64,000 bases of DNA from CAIYRG01 sp965247505. Its GTDB lineage: Bacteria > Pseudomonadota > Alphaproteobacteria > Micropepsales > Micropepsaceae. The DNA lies in the NCBI GenBank assembly GCA_965247505.1, contig OZ252020.1:3782001-3846000 (forward strand), in the 5' to 3' direction. Shown piece by piece: positions 53,781-62,699 of this stretch (within the stretch, counting starts at the first letter, position 1; each line of letters starts with the position of its first letter). Below the pieces are notes generated by a model that was not told where the DNA came from, ran no database searches, and was given only the letters and a program-made list of their open reading frames with translations. The translations under genes were made by a program, and so were the position numbers.

Positions 53781-55055
53781 ATGACCGCCATCGTCGACAT
53801 CCTCGCGCGCGAGATTCTCGACAGCCGCGGTAACCCCACGATCGAGGTCGATGTCACGCTCGAAGAAGGCTCTTTTGGGCGTGCTGCGGTGCCCTCGGGC
53901 GCTTCTACCGGGGCGCACGAGGCTCATGAATTACGCGACGGTGATGCGCGCTATGGTGGTAAGGGCGTCCTGCAGGCAGTCGCCGCCGTGAATGGCGAAA
54001 TTTTCGATGCCTTGAGCGGAATGGACGCCGAAGACCAGCTTCGCCTCGACAATCTAATGCGCAGCTTGGACGGCACGCCGAATAAAGCGCGGCTGGGTGC
54101 AAATGCGATCCTAGGCGTATCGCTCAGCATCGCGAAAGCTGCCGCTGAGGCTGCCGGCGCGCCGCTCTATCGTTATCTCGGTGGGCCGACCGCCCAAACG
54201 CTGCCGGTGCCAATGATGAACATCGTCAATGGCGGCGCCCATGCCGACAATCCCATCGACTTTCAAGAATTCATGCTCATGCCGGTCGGTGCGGCGGATT
54301 TCTCCGAAGGCCTACGAACCGGCGCAGAAATCTTCCATGCGTTGAAAAAAGCGCTGAGCGAAGCGGGTCACAATACCAATGTTGGCGATGAGGGCGGCTT
54401 TGCGCCGAATCTCGCCTCTGCCGACGAAGCACTTGGTTTCGTCATGCGCGCGATCGAAGCTGCAGGCTTTAAGCCCGGCGACGATGTGGTGTTGGCGCTC
54501 GACACGGCCTCGACCGAGTTCTATCGCGACGGAAAATATGTTTTGCAAGGCGAGGGCAAAACGCTCGACGCAGCTGCGATGGTGAAGCTCTATGGCGACC
54601 TTTGCGCGCGCTATCCCATTGCCTCTATCGAAGACGGTATGGCGGAAGATGATTGGGACGGCTGGGCCGAATTAACAAAAGCCATCGGTAAAAAAGTTCA
54701 GCTTGTCGGCGACGATCTTTTTGTCACCAATACAGCGCGCTTAAAACAAGGCATCGAAAAAGGAATCGCCAATGCGATTCTAGTGAAGGTCAACCAGATC
54801 GGCTCGCTATCCGAAACTTTGGAAGCGGTGGGCACCGCGCACCGCGCTTCCTATCGGGCGGTGATGTCGCATCGCTCCGGCGAAACCGAGGATTCCACTA
54901 TCGCCGACCTGGCGGTGGCAACCAATTGCGGGCAGATCAAGACCGGCTCGCTTTCGCGCTCCGATCGCTTGGCAAAATATAATCAGTTACTCAGGATCGA
55001 AGAAGAACTTGGCGATCAGGCGACTTACGCGGGACGGGGAGCATTGAAATCATGA
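53781..55055 (+). CDS. eno: Enolase
   Basis: 424 residues. DILAREILDSRGNPTIEVDV at the N-terminus, GASTGAHEAHELRDGD in the mobile loop, VPMMNIVNGGAHADNPIDFQ, the catalytic NTNVGDEGGFAPNLASADEA (Glu), DGMAEDDWDGWAELTKAIGK, LVGDDLFVTNTARLKQGIEK, ILVKVNQIGSLSETLEAVG with the catalytic Lys, and MSHRSGETEDSTIADLAVAT followed by GQIKTGSLSRSDRLAKYNQL. It interconverts 2-phosphoglycerate and phosphoenolpyruvate. First gene of the housekeeping run after the IS pile-up; the cupin gene overlaps its stop by 4 bases. Confidence 0.98.
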   Translation: MTAIVDILAREILDSRGNPTIEVDVTLEEGSFGRAAVPSGASTGAHEAHELRDGDARYGGKGVLQAVAAVNGEIFDALSGMDAEDQLRLDNLMRSLDGTPNKARLGANAILGVSLSIAKAAAEAAGAPLYRYLGGPTAQTLPVPMMNIVNGGAHADNPIDFQEFMLMPVGAADFSEGLRTGAEIFHALKKALSEAGHNTNVGDEGGFAPNLASADEALGFVMRAIEAAGFKPGDDVVLALDTASTEFYRDGKYVLQGEGKTLDAAAMVKLYGDLCARYPIASIEDGMAEDDWDGWAELTKAIGKKVQLVGDDLFVTNTARLKQGIEKGIANAILVKVNQIGSLSETLEAVGTAHRASYRAVMSHRSGETEDSTIADLAVATNCGQIKTGSLSRSDRLAKYNQLLRIEEELGDQATYAGRGALKS

Positions 55056-55684
55056 GCGAAGAGAAATTAGTCGCCCTCGATGTTTGGGAGGCGCCGGCAC
55101 GCCCCTCGCGTTCGAAATTTCCTGCGGAATTTACGGAGCGGCTGGACAAGCGCGTCAAACATCCCTTGGGCGATCTCTTTGGGCTGAGCGTTTTTGGCGT
55201 GAACCTCACCAAGCTTCCGCCGGGCGGGCACTCGGCGATCCGTCATGCGCACTCCGTCAACGACGAATTCATCTATATCGTCGAAGGCGAGCCGACCCTG
55301 GTTTCCGATGCGGGCGAGACGCCAATGAAGCCTGGCATGTGCGCCGGCTTTAAGGCGGGCAATGGCGACGCCCACCATCTGATCAATAAGACCGATAAGG
55401 ATGTGCATTATTTGGAGATCGGCGACCGGCTCCCCAATGACGAAGTGATCTTCCCGGACGACGATCTGGCCGTGATCAAGAAAGACGGCAAACGCAGCTT
55501 CTTCCACAAAGACGGCACGCCGTATTTGGACCCATCCAGGAAAAGTGGAGGCGCCCTACACCGTTTGCATTGCTTCTGCCTCGAATTTGACGGGGCTTGT
55601 GAAGTCCCGCGTCGAGTGCCGACGGACTGGATTATAGAACCCGTCGATGTATCCGGCTATGGCAGTTTCAGCTTGGCTTCTTGA
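55052..55684 (+). CDS. Cytosolic cupin protein, stop codon disrupted by IS3 copy E
   Basis: About 158 native residues: GLSVFGVNLTKLPPGGHSAI, RHAHSVNDEFIYIVEGEPTL (cupin motif 1 with His/His/Glu) and DAHHLINKTDKDVHYLEIGD (motif 2). No signal peptide. ATGA overlap with eno suggests coupling. Native sequence ends KDGTPY at 55526; IS3 copy E begins with the next base. Removing the IS joins T to AA at 56783-56784, recreating a TAA stop. As it stands the frame runs on 52 codons into the IS to 55684. Function unknown; likely still folded. Confidence 0.85.
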   Translation: MSEEKLVALDVWEAPARPSRSKFPAEFTERLDKRVKHPLGDLFGLSVFGVNLTKLPPGGHSAIRHAHSVNDEFIYIVEGEPTLVSDAGETPMKPGMCAGFKAGNGDAHHLINKTDKDVHYLEIGDRLPNDEVIFPDDDLAVIKKDGKRSFFHKDGTPYLDPSRKSGGALHRLHCFCLEFDGACEVPRRVPTDWIIEPVDVSGYGSFSLAS

Positions 55685-56428
55685 CATGAACACAGTCCTC
55701 CAGATCAGTTCTGACTTGATGGTTTTGAAGAAGGTCTCGACGACGGCGTTATCATAGCAATTTCCCTTACCGCTCATTGAGGCGAGGAAACCGAGTTCAC
55801 CGAGGCGCGCCTGGTATGCGTCTGAGCAGTACTGGCTTCCCCGATCGCTATGGTGGATCACACCGGCGCCAGGTTGGCGCAGCCCGATAGCACGGTTAAG
55901 CGCCCTGAGCGGCAGGTCGCTGGTCATGCGAGCGCCCACGGCCCAGCCGATGACGCGCCGGGAGTAGAGGTCGAGCATGACGGCCAGGTACAGCCAGCCC
56001 TGTGCCGTCCAGATATAGCTGATGTCGGCAGCCCATTTCTCGTTGGGTGCCTCGGCGGAGAAGTTCTGGTCGAGAAGGTTCGATGCGACGGCCTTGTTGT
56101 GCTGGCTGTCCGTCGTCTTTTTGAACTTCTGTTTCCGTTTTGGAGACAACCCATTTCCCCGCATCAGCCGAGCCACCCTATGGCGTCCAACCTCGATCCC
56201 ATTCTCGGCAAGCTCGTGATGGACCCGCTCTGCACCGTAGCTCTCGCGGCTGCGCCGAAAGGCTGCCCGGACATGGGCGAGTAGAACCATGTCATCGAGC
56301 TGTCGCTGGCTTGGGCCGCGATTGCGCCAAGCGTAGAAGCCTGAGACGCTGACCTGCAGCAGTCTGCACAGGCGGAATATCGGCATCGCCAACCCGGCCC
56401 TCTCCGCGTCGATGAACCGGAACCTCAT
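55556..56428 (-). CDS. IS3 transposase OrfB, copy E
   Basis: 290 residues with all catalytic motifs; STRDFTSP variant near the C-terminus, shared with copy C. Confidence 0.95.
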   Translation of the reverse strand: MRFRFIDAERAGLAMPIFRLCRLLQVSVSGFYAWRNRGPSQRQLDDMVLLAHVRAAFRRSRESYGAERVHHELAENGIEVGRHRVARLMRGNGLSPKRKQKFKKTTDSQHNKAVASNLLDQNFSAEAPNEKWAADISYIWTAQGWLYLAVMLDLYSRRVIGWAVGARMTSDLPLRALNRAIGLRQPGAGVIHHSDRGSQYCSDAYQARLGELGFLASMSGKGNCYDNAVVETFFKTIKSELIWRTVFMSRSQAETAIAGYIDGFYNPVRRHSTRDFTSPVKFEAEAMQTV

Positions 56429-56721
56429 CGACTTTCCCTGGCGAAGAAGGCCAGCGCTTTTTTTAGGAGATCACGTTCCTGACGGGCCAGATCACGCTCT
56501 CGGCGTAGGCGGGTAATCTCCTTCGCTGCATCCTCATGCGGACCGGAAAGCAAATCCTCCTCACGCAATTCTGCGACCCAGCGGCCGAGCGCGCTGACAC
56601 TGATCCCAAGATCTCCTGCTATCTGCCGCTGCCTGCGCCCGCTTGTCTGTAAAAGACGGACGGCTTCTTCCTTGAAGGCCCGATCAAACCGCCGGCCCTT
56701 GTTCCCATTCTGCTTCGACAT
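56425..56721 (-). CDS. IS3 transposase OrfA, copy E
   Basis: 98 residues, FDRAFKEE variant, with AGGAGG ahead of the ATG at 56721 and the A7 run conserved. Confidence 0.93.
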   Translation of the reverse strand: MSKQNGNKGRRFDRAFKEEAVRLLQTSGRRQRQIAGDLGISVSALGRWVAELREEDLLSGPHEDAAKEITRLRRERDLARQERDLLKKALAFFARESR

Positions 56722-56782
56722 TTGCACCTCCTGCGATCAAAATCCTATCGCAGGACGTCTCCACTTTCGTCAGCAGGGTCCA

Positions 56783-57067
56783 AAGCGCCGCAGGAAATAT
56801 TCGTGCAAGTAAAGGAATCTGCGTCGAAAGTAGGTTCTGAATAGCCCTCACACCGAGCCTGTCCGCCTTCGCCGAGGCTCCGGCAGCTCATTAGTCTCCA
56901 GCTCGTCCGCCGTAGTTTTAGCGTAGGCGGATCGAAGCAAGAGGCCCTATAAGCCGCCTCGACGGCCTAAAATGAGCGCGAGAGTGTTAACGCCGCGCCC
57001 CCACTTGACGCCCCGCGAATCAGAAAAAGCTTGACCAAGAGAATCACTATGTGATTCGATTCGTTTT
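56783..57067. other. Intergenic stretch with short inverted words
   Basis: No gene. TCCGCC and GGCGGA words recur (for example GTCCGCC near 56848, GTCCGCCGTAG near 56906, TAGGCGGATCG near 56925) and can pair, similar to Rhodospirillales-type intergenic repeats. The ftsB promoter must lie near its end, where the sequence turns AT-rich (about 57020-57066), but no hexamers stand out. Confidence 0.4.
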
Positions 57068-57385
57068 ATGGGAGTGCGTCGCCGAATCACCCAAAGTGCA
57101 GAGCTTCTGATCGTCCCAGCGATCTGTTGTGCCGTGACCATTTATTTCAGTTATGCCGGGATCGTCGGACCGCGCGGGCTTTTGGCCTGGAGCGAAACCG
57201 AGGCACGCCTTGCCTTAAGCCAGAGCGAGCTTGGCGAAATTCGCTCCGAGCGCATTGCCTTGGAACGCCGGATTAAGCTTCTCGACGAGCGCGCGCTGGA
57301 CCCGGATTTGCTCGAAGAGGTCGCGCGCAACACCCTCGCGCAAGGAAGACCCGGAGAAGTCGCGATTCCACGCGAGAAGCAATAA
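57068..57385 (+). CDS. ftsB: Septum formation initiator, FtsB/DivIC family
   Basis: 105 residues: a short cytosolic start (MGVRRRITQSAE), one membrane helix (LLIVPAICCAVTIYFSYAGI) and a periplasmic coiled coil (LALSQSELGEIRSERIALER then RIKLLDERALDPDLLEEVAR), ending in the conserved DPDLLEEVARNTLAQGRPGE region. It forms part of the FtsQBL divisome complex. Located in its usual alphaproteobacterial place between eno and pdhA. Confidence 0.93.
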   Translation: MGVRRRITQSAELLIVPAICCAVTIYFSYAGIVGPRGLLAWSETEARLALSQSELGEIRSERIALERRIKLLDERALDPDLLEEVARNTLAQGRPGEVAIPREKQ

Positions 57386-57496
57386 AAACACCGCCGATTT
57401 TGCAATTTTCTTTGCTTTTTTCTTTGCCTTGCCAAGGCCCTTCGCCGCTTGCGATAAGACGCGCCTTAGCCCGGAGTTTTTCCGGACCCAACAAAT

Positions 57497-58546
57497 ATGA
57501 CAGGAATTGGAATGGGACCCGCGAAAGCGGCAGCGGCTGCCAATGATACGGCCGAACCGGTGGCAAAAAGCGCGGGAGAGGCCGACCGCGCCGGACCGGA
57601 CGGACTCAAGAAATTTTATCGCGACATGCTGCTCATCCGCCGCTTCGAAGAGAAGGCAGGGCAGCTTTACGGCATAGGCCTCATTGGCGGGTTTTGTCAT
57701 CTCTACATTGGGCAGGAAGCGGTTGTTGTCGGCATGCAGGCCGCGATCCGAGACGACGACCAATTGATCACCACCTATCGCGACCACGGCCATATGCTGG
57801 CCTGCGGCATGGACCCCGGCGGCGTCATGGCTGAGCTGACCGGCCGCGCCACCGGCTATTCCCATGGCAAGGGCGGCTCGATGCACATGTTCAGCCGCGA
57901 GAAGAATTTCTTCGGCGGGCACGGGATCGTCGGCGCCAATGTTCCGATCGGGTCGGGCTTGGCCTTTGCCAATAAATATCGCGGCAACGACAATGTCTGC
58001 GTTACTTATTTTGGGGACGGCGCTGCCAATCAGGGCCAGGTCTTCGAATCCTTCAACATGGCGGAGCTTTGGCAACTCCCGGTCATCTATGTGATCGAGA
58101 ACAATCAATATGCGATGGGCACCGCGGTTTCGCGCGCGGCCTCCGAGACCAAATTATATAAGCGTGGTGAGGCACAAAATATTCCCGGCGAAGCGGTGGA
58201 CGGGATGGATGTCGAGGCGGTGTATGCCGCAGGTTGTAGAGCGGTTGCCTGCGCGCGCACCGGTGAAGGGCCATATATTTTGGAGATGAAAACCTATCGT
58301 TATCGCGGGCATTCCATGTCCGATCCGGCGAAATACCGTACCCGCGAAGAAGTTCAGGAAGTCCGCTCGACGCGCGATCCGATCGTGACCTTCGGCGTCC
58401 GCCTTGTTCAAGAAGGGCTTCTCACCGAGGAGGATTTGAAAGCGTTTGACAAAGAAGTTCGCGCAGACGTCAATCATGCCGCCGAATTTGCAACAGACTC
58501 GCCCGAGCCCGCTCCTGAGGAGCTCTATACGGACGTTTTGAAATAG
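57497..58546 (+). CDS. pdhA: Pyruvate dehydrogenase E1 alpha subunit
   Basis: 349 residues. GLIGGFCHLYIGQEAVVVGM, YRDHGHMLACGMDPGGVMAE, GRATGYSHGKGGSMHMFSRE and the ThDP motif TYFGDGAANQGQVFESFNMA to NN in IENNQYAMGTAVSRA. YRYRGHSMSDPAKYRTREEV is the phosphorylation-loop region. The N-terminal 35 residues are Ala-rich and variable; an ATG five codons later (MGPAKAAAAA) is an alternative. With PdhB it forms the E1 that decarboxylates pyruvate. pdhA-pdhB-pdhC-lpdA form a tight operon. Confidence 0.97.
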   Translation: MTGIGMGPAKAAAAANDTAEPVAKSAGEADRAGPDGLKKFYRDMLLIRRFEEKAGQLYGIGLIGGFCHLYIGQEAVVVGMQAAIRDDDQLITTYRDHGHMLACGMDPGGVMAELTGRATGYSHGKGGSMHMFSREKNFFGGHGIVGANVPIGSGLAFANKYRGNDNVCVTYFGDGAANQGQVFESFNMAELWQLPVIYVIENNQYAMGTAVSRAASETKLYKRGEAQNIPGEAVDGMDVEAVYAAGCRAVACARTGEGPYILEMKTYRYRGHSMSDPAKYRTREEVQEVRSTRDPIVTFGVRLVQEGLLTEEDLKAFDKEVRADVNHAAEFATDSPEPAPEELYTDVLK

Positions 58547-58548
58547 CC

Positions 58549-59949
58549 ATGGCGATTATACTCATGCCCGCTCTCTCGCCGACGATGGAAGAGGGAACGC
58601 TTGCCAAATGGCACGTGAAGGAAGGCGACGAAGTAAAATCGGGTGATATTCTTGCTGAGATCGAAACCGACAAGGTGACAATGGAGTTCGAAGCGGTCGA
58701 TGAGGGCCGTATCTCCAAAATCCTTGTCGCCGAGGGCACCGAGGGTGTGAAGGTCAATGCGCCTATCGCAGAGCTTGTCGGCGAGGGCTCGGCGAGTGAC
58801 GCAGCACCAAACGCACCCGCGCCATCAGCGCCCAAGGAAATTGCCCCTGCGGAAGTGGCGCCGGAGAACGAAGTCCTGGAGAAAAGATCTCCCGTAAAAA
58901 TATCCACCGCGGTCAGTGCTCCGGCACTGATTATTCCCGACGATCCTGAAATTCCCGCCGGCACCGAATTTGAGAACACCACCGTGCGCGACGCATTGCG
59001 TGATGCCGTGGCCGAAGAAATGCGCCGCGACGATGCGGTCTTCTTAATGGGCGAGGAAGTCGCGCAATATCAGGGCGCGTATAAAGTCAGCCAAGGACTT
59101 TTGGAGGAGTTTACCGAGAAGCGCGTGATCGACACGCCGATCACAGAACATGGCTTTACTGGGCTAGGCATCGGTGCGGCTTTTAGCGGTCTCAAACCCA
59201 TTGTCGAATTCATGACCTTTAATTTTGCCATGCAGGCCATGGACCAGCTGATAAATTCCGCCGCCAAGACGCTTTATATGTCGGGCGGGCAGATGGGCTG
59301 CCAGATTGTCTTTCGCGGGCCCAATGGGGCGGCCGCGCGTGTGGCCGCGCAACACAGCCAGGATTTCTCTGCCCTGTATGCGCAAGTACCGGGGCTAAAA
59401 GTGATTGCGCCCTATTTTGCCGCCGACGCCAAAGGGCTCCTAAAAGCCGCGATCCGCGATCCCAATCCCGTCATCTTCCTCGAAAATGAAATCGCGTATG
59501 GCCGCTCGTTCCCGGTGCCGAAGCTCGACGATTTCGTTCTTCCTATCGGCAAGGCGCGGATAATCCGAGAGGGGGCAGACGTCACGCTTGTCGCCCATTC
59601 GATATCGGTCGGGATGATCTTGGAAGCGGCAGAAATGCTCGTAAGCGAAGGGATCGACGCGGAACTGATCGATTTGCGCACGCTGCGCCCGCTCGATACA
59701 GCGACCGTGATTGAATCGGTAAAGAAAACCAACCGTATCGTCTGTGTCGAACAAGGTTGGCAGATTTGTTCCATCGGCTCGGAAATCGCCGCGCAAGTGG
59801 TCGATCAGGCCTTCGACTATCTCGATGCGCCGCCGGCGCGCATTGCCGGCGCCGATGTGCCGATGCCTTACGCCGCCAATTTGGAAAAACTTGCGCTGCC
59901 CACGGTTGAGCAAATCGTCGAGGCTGCCAAAGCCGTTTGCTATCGATAG
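58549..59949 (+). CDS. pdhB: Pyruvate dehydrogenase E1 beta subunit with N-terminal lipoyl domain
   Basis: 466 residues, longer than the 330 of a bare E1 beta. Residues 1-80 are a lipoyl domain with the modified Lys in EIETDKVTMEFEAV (K42), then an Ala/Pro-rich linker, then the E1 beta domain: TVRDALRDAVAEEMRRDDAV, FLMGEEVAQYQGAYKVSQGL, TPITEHGFTGLGIGAAFSGL, EFMTFNFAMQAMDQLINSAA and CVEQGWQICSIGSEIAAQVV. The lipoyl extension is a known alphaproteobacterial arrangement. It starts 2 bases after pdhA. Confidence 0.97.
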   Translation: MAIILMPALSPTMEEGTLAKWHVKEGDEVKSGDILAEIETDKVTMEFEAVDEGRISKILVAEGTEGVKVNAPIAELVGEGSASDAAPNAPAPSAPKEIAPAEVAPENEVLEKRSPVKISTAVSAPALIIPDDPEIPAGTEFENTTVRDALRDAVAEEMRRDDAVFLMGEEVAQYQGAYKVSQGLLEEFTEKRVIDTPITEHGFTGLGIGAAFSGLKPIVEFMTFNFAMQAMDQLINSAAKTLYMSGGQMGCQIVFRGPNGAAARVAAQHSQDFSALYAQVPGLKVIAPYFAADAKGLLKAAIRDPNPVIFLENEIAYGRSFPVPKLDDFVLPIGKARIIREGADVTLVAHSISVGMILEAAEMLVSEGIDAELIDLRTLRPLDTATVIESVKKTNRIVCVEQGWQICSIGSEIAAQVVDQAFDYLDAPPARIAGADVPMPYAANLEKLALPTVEQIVEAAKAVCYR

Positions 59950-59953
59950 AGCC

Positions 59954-61294
59954 ATGGCCACAAATATTCTCATGCCTGCGCTGTCGCCCACCATGGAAGA
60001 GGGCACGCTCGCCAAATGGCACGTCAAAGAAGGCGATGAGGTCAAAGCCGGCGATATTCTTGCCGAAATAGAAACCGACAAGGCGACGATGGAATTCGAG
60101 GCCATCGACGATGGCCGTATCGGCAAGATCCTAGTCGAGGAGGGTGCAGAGGGCGTCAAAGTCAACGTTCCTATCGCCGTTCTTTTGGAAGAAGGCGAAA
60201 GTGCCGGTGCTGTCGTCACTGCTGGACCGTCTCCTCCTGCAAAGCCGGAGGAAATCTTCTCGGCGATGAGCGAGATCGGGAAAGCGATCAGTTCGGAAAC
60301 CAAACCACCAACGCCTATACCGGCGCCTCAAGCCGCCCCCCCGCTTTCGAAGGAAACCGGCGCACGTATTTTTGTCTCGCCGCTTGCAAAACGCATCGCC
60401 GAGCAAAAAGGAATCGATTTGAGCATGCTTCAAGGCTCGGGTCCGCGCGGGCGCATTGTCAAAGCCGATGTGGAAGCGGCCAAACCGGGCGCAATAAGAA
60501 CACCGGCAAAAGCGCCAACCGCCACCGTGGCGGCACCCCAAAGCGGAGCAGGGATCGGCGTTGCTGCGCTGCCCGATGCAAGGCTTTTCTACCCAGCGGA
60601 TTCTTATGAAGAGACAGCGCATAATTCCATGCGCAAGATCATCGCCAAGCGTCTTACCTCGGCCAAAACGCTCATCCCGCATTATTATCTCACCATCGAA
60701 TGCGATATCGATGCGCTACTTGAATCGCGGGCACGGTTAAACGCGCGCTCGCCCAAGGGCGACGGTGCCTACAAGCTTTCGGTGAATGATTTCATCATCA
60801 AAGCGTCGGCCATGGCGTTGATCAAACACCCCGATGTCAATGCAAGCTGGACCGACACCGCTATCCTTCGCCACAAACATGCCGATATCGGCGTCGCGGT
60901 GGCGCTCGATTTCGGGCTTATCACGCCAATTATATTTACCGCGGATGAAAAGGGCCTGGTTGAAATTTCCCATGAAGTAAAATCGCTCGCCGAGAAAGCC
61001 AAAAACAAAAAATTGAAGCCGCAGGAATTCGAAGGCGGCAGTTTTTCCATCTCCAATCTTGGCATGTTTGGCATCAAGGAATTCACCGCTGTCATCAACC
61101 CGCCGCAAGGCGCGATTTTGGCAGTCGGTGCGGGCCAGCCACGCGCGGTAGTGCGCGATGGCGAAGTCGTCACCGCCACGATCATGAGCGTGACCATGTC
61201 TTGTGATCATCGGGTCATCGATGGTGCGACCGGCGCGCGCTTCCTGCAGACCTTTAAGAACTTCGTCGAGGAACCGACGTCGATGCTATTATGA
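59954..61294 (+). CDS. pdhC: Pyruvate dehydrogenase E2, dihydrolipoamide acetyltransferase
   Basis: 446 residues from the ATG at 59954, 4 bases after pdhB; a longer frame from 59744 is overlap with pdhB and not used. One lipoyl domain (K43 in EIETDKATMEFEAI), a linker, an E3/E1-binding domain (RIFVSPLAKRIAEQKGIDLS then GSGPRGRIVKADVE), and the catalytic domain ending in SCDHRVIDGATGARFLQTFK with the His and Asp of the acetyltransferase. The lipoyl domain is almost identical to that of PdhB. lpdA overlaps its stop by ATGA. Confidence 0.97.
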   Translation: MATNILMPALSPTMEEGTLAKWHVKEGDEVKAGDILAEIETDKATMEFEAIDDGRIGKILVEEGAEGVKVNVPIAVLLEEGESAGAVVTAGPSPPAKPEEIFSAMSEIGKAISSETKPPTPIPAPQAAPPLSKETGARIFVSPLAKRIAEQKGIDLSMLQGSGPRGRIVKADVEAAKPGAIRTPAKAPTATVAAPQSGAGIGVAALPDARLFYPADSYEETAHNSMRKIIAKRLTSAKTLIPHYYLTIECDIDALLESRARLNARSPKGDGAYKLSVNDFIIKASAMALIKHPDVNASWTDTAILRHKHADIGVAVALDFGLITPIIFTADEKGLVEISHEVKSLAEKAKNKKLKPQEFEGGSFSISNLGMFGIKEFTAVINPPQGAILAVGAGQPRAVVRDGEVVTATIMSVTMSCDHRVIDGATGARFLQTFKNFVEEPTSMLL

Positions 61295-62688
61295 GCGAGC
61301 CCTTCGATGTCATTGTCATTGGCGGCGGGCCGGGCGGCTATGTCTGCGCCATCCGCGCAGCTCAGCTTGGCTTGAAGACGGCTGTTGTCGAGCGCGAAAA
61401 TCTTGGTGGCATCTGTCTTAATTGGGGCTGTATCCCGACAAAGGCTTTGCTGCGCTCGTCGGAGATTTGGCACATGCTGCATCGCCTAGAAGAATTTGGC
61501 TTTTCGGCCGATAATTTGAAATTTGATTTGCCGGCCATCGTCGAGCGCTCGCGCAAAGTCGCGGCGCAATTATCGGGCGGCGTCAAAGGCCTGATGAAGA
61601 AACACAAAATTACGGTTTTTGATGGCGAGGCGAGATTGAAGGGCAAGAGCGCCGTCACGGTAACCAAGGACGGCAAGTCCTCCGACTACAGCGCTAAGAA
61701 TATCATTCTCGCCACCGGTGCGCGGGCGCGGACATTGCCTGGCCTAGAGCCCGACGGAAAACTGATCTGGACCTATTGCGAAGCGATGGTGCCGGAAGAA
61801 TTTCCCAAAACACTTCTTGTCGTGGGCTCGGGCGCTATCGGAATTGAATTTGCCAGTTTTTATCGCACGCTGGGCGCGGAGGTGACGGTGGTCGAAGTCT
61901 TAGACCGCGTATTACCGGTGGAAGACGCCGAGATTTCTGCCTTCGCGGCCAAGGCCTTCAAAAAACAAGGCATGAAGATCTTGACCTCAACAAGTGTCGA
62001 GAAATTGGAAAAGGGTGCATCCAACGTCACGGCTATGCTTAAAGCCAAAACCGGCAAAACCGAAACGCTTACCGTCGACAAGGTCATCTTGGCTGTCGGC
62101 ATTGTCGGCAATGTCGAAAATCTGGGCCTCGAACAGGCCGGCGTAAAAATCGATCGCACCCATGTCGTTATCGATAAATGGGGCGCGACGGGTGTTCCCG
62201 GGTTATGGGCCATAGGCGATCTGGTTGGTTCGCCCTGGCTCGCCCATAAGGCGATGCATGAGGGTGTAATCGTCGCGGAAAAAATCGCCGGCGTTAAGGG
62301 CGTGCACCCGCTCGACACTTCGAAAGTCGCCGGCTGCACCTATTGCTGGCCGCAAGTCGCAAGCATCGGCATGACCGAAGCGGGCGCGAAAGAATCGGGC
62401 CACAAAGTTAAGATCGGCAAGTTTCCCGCCATCGGCAACGGCAAAGCCATCGCGCTGGGCGAGGTCGAAGGCTTTATCAAGACCGTGTTCGATGCCGAGA
62501 CCGGTGAGTTACTGGGTGCGCATATGATCGGCGCGGAAGTGACCGAGCTCATCCAGGGCTATGCCATTGCACGCAATTTAGAGGCGACCGAAGCCGAATT
62601 ACAGCACACCATCTTCCCGCATCCGACGCTCTCGGAGATGATGCACGAAGCGGTATTGGCCGCCGACGGACGCCCGCTGCATATTTGA
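61291..62688 (+). CDS. lpdA: Dihydrolipoamide dehydrogenase (E3)
   Basis: 465 residues. FAD motif VIGGGPGGYVCAIRAAQLG, redox-active disulfide GGICLNWGCIPTKALL (C42 and C47), NAD-binding VVGSGAIGIEFASFYRTLGA, and the dimer-interface catalytic pair in FPHPTLSEMMHEAVLAADGR (H444, E449). It reoxidises lipoyl groups of E2 and PdhB with NAD. No extra lipoyl domain. Last gene of the pdh operon, followed by a half palindromic repeat. Confidence 0.97.
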   Translation: MSEPFDVIVIGGGPGGYVCAIRAAQLGLKTAVVERENLGGICLNWGCIPTKALLRSSEIWHMLHRLEEFGFSADNLKFDLPAIVERSRKVAAQLSGGVKGLMKKHKITVFDGEARLKGKSAVTVTKDGKSSDYSAKNIILATGARARTLPGLEPDGKLIWTYCEAMVPEEFPKTLLVVGSGAIGIEFASFYRTLGAEVTVVEVLDRVLPVEDAEISAFAAKAFKKQGMKILTSTSVEKLEKGASNVTAMLKAKTGKTETLTVDKVILAVGIVGNVENLGLEQAGVKIDRTHVVIDKWGATGVPGLWAIGDLVGSPWLAHKAMHEGVIVAEKIAGVKGVHPLDTSKVAGCTYCWPQVASIGMTEAGAKESGHKVKIGKFPAIGNGKAIALGEVEGFIKTVFDAETGELLGAHMIGAEVTELIQGYAIARNLEATEAELQHTIFPHPTLSEMMHEAVLAADGRPLHI

Positions 62689-62699
62689 GAATTCTTCTA

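Larger units (their letters stand above)
55527..56782 (-). mobile_element. IS3-family insertion sequence, copy E (complete)
   Basis: 1,256 bp, the only copy in minus orientation. It sits inside the stop codon of the cupin gene. Flanks ATT and AAG give no duplicated triplet. Confidence 0.95.

Noticed and set aside
57215..58108. A 297-codon minus-strand frame
   Set aside because: Antisense of ftsB and pdhA, no ribosome site or domain.
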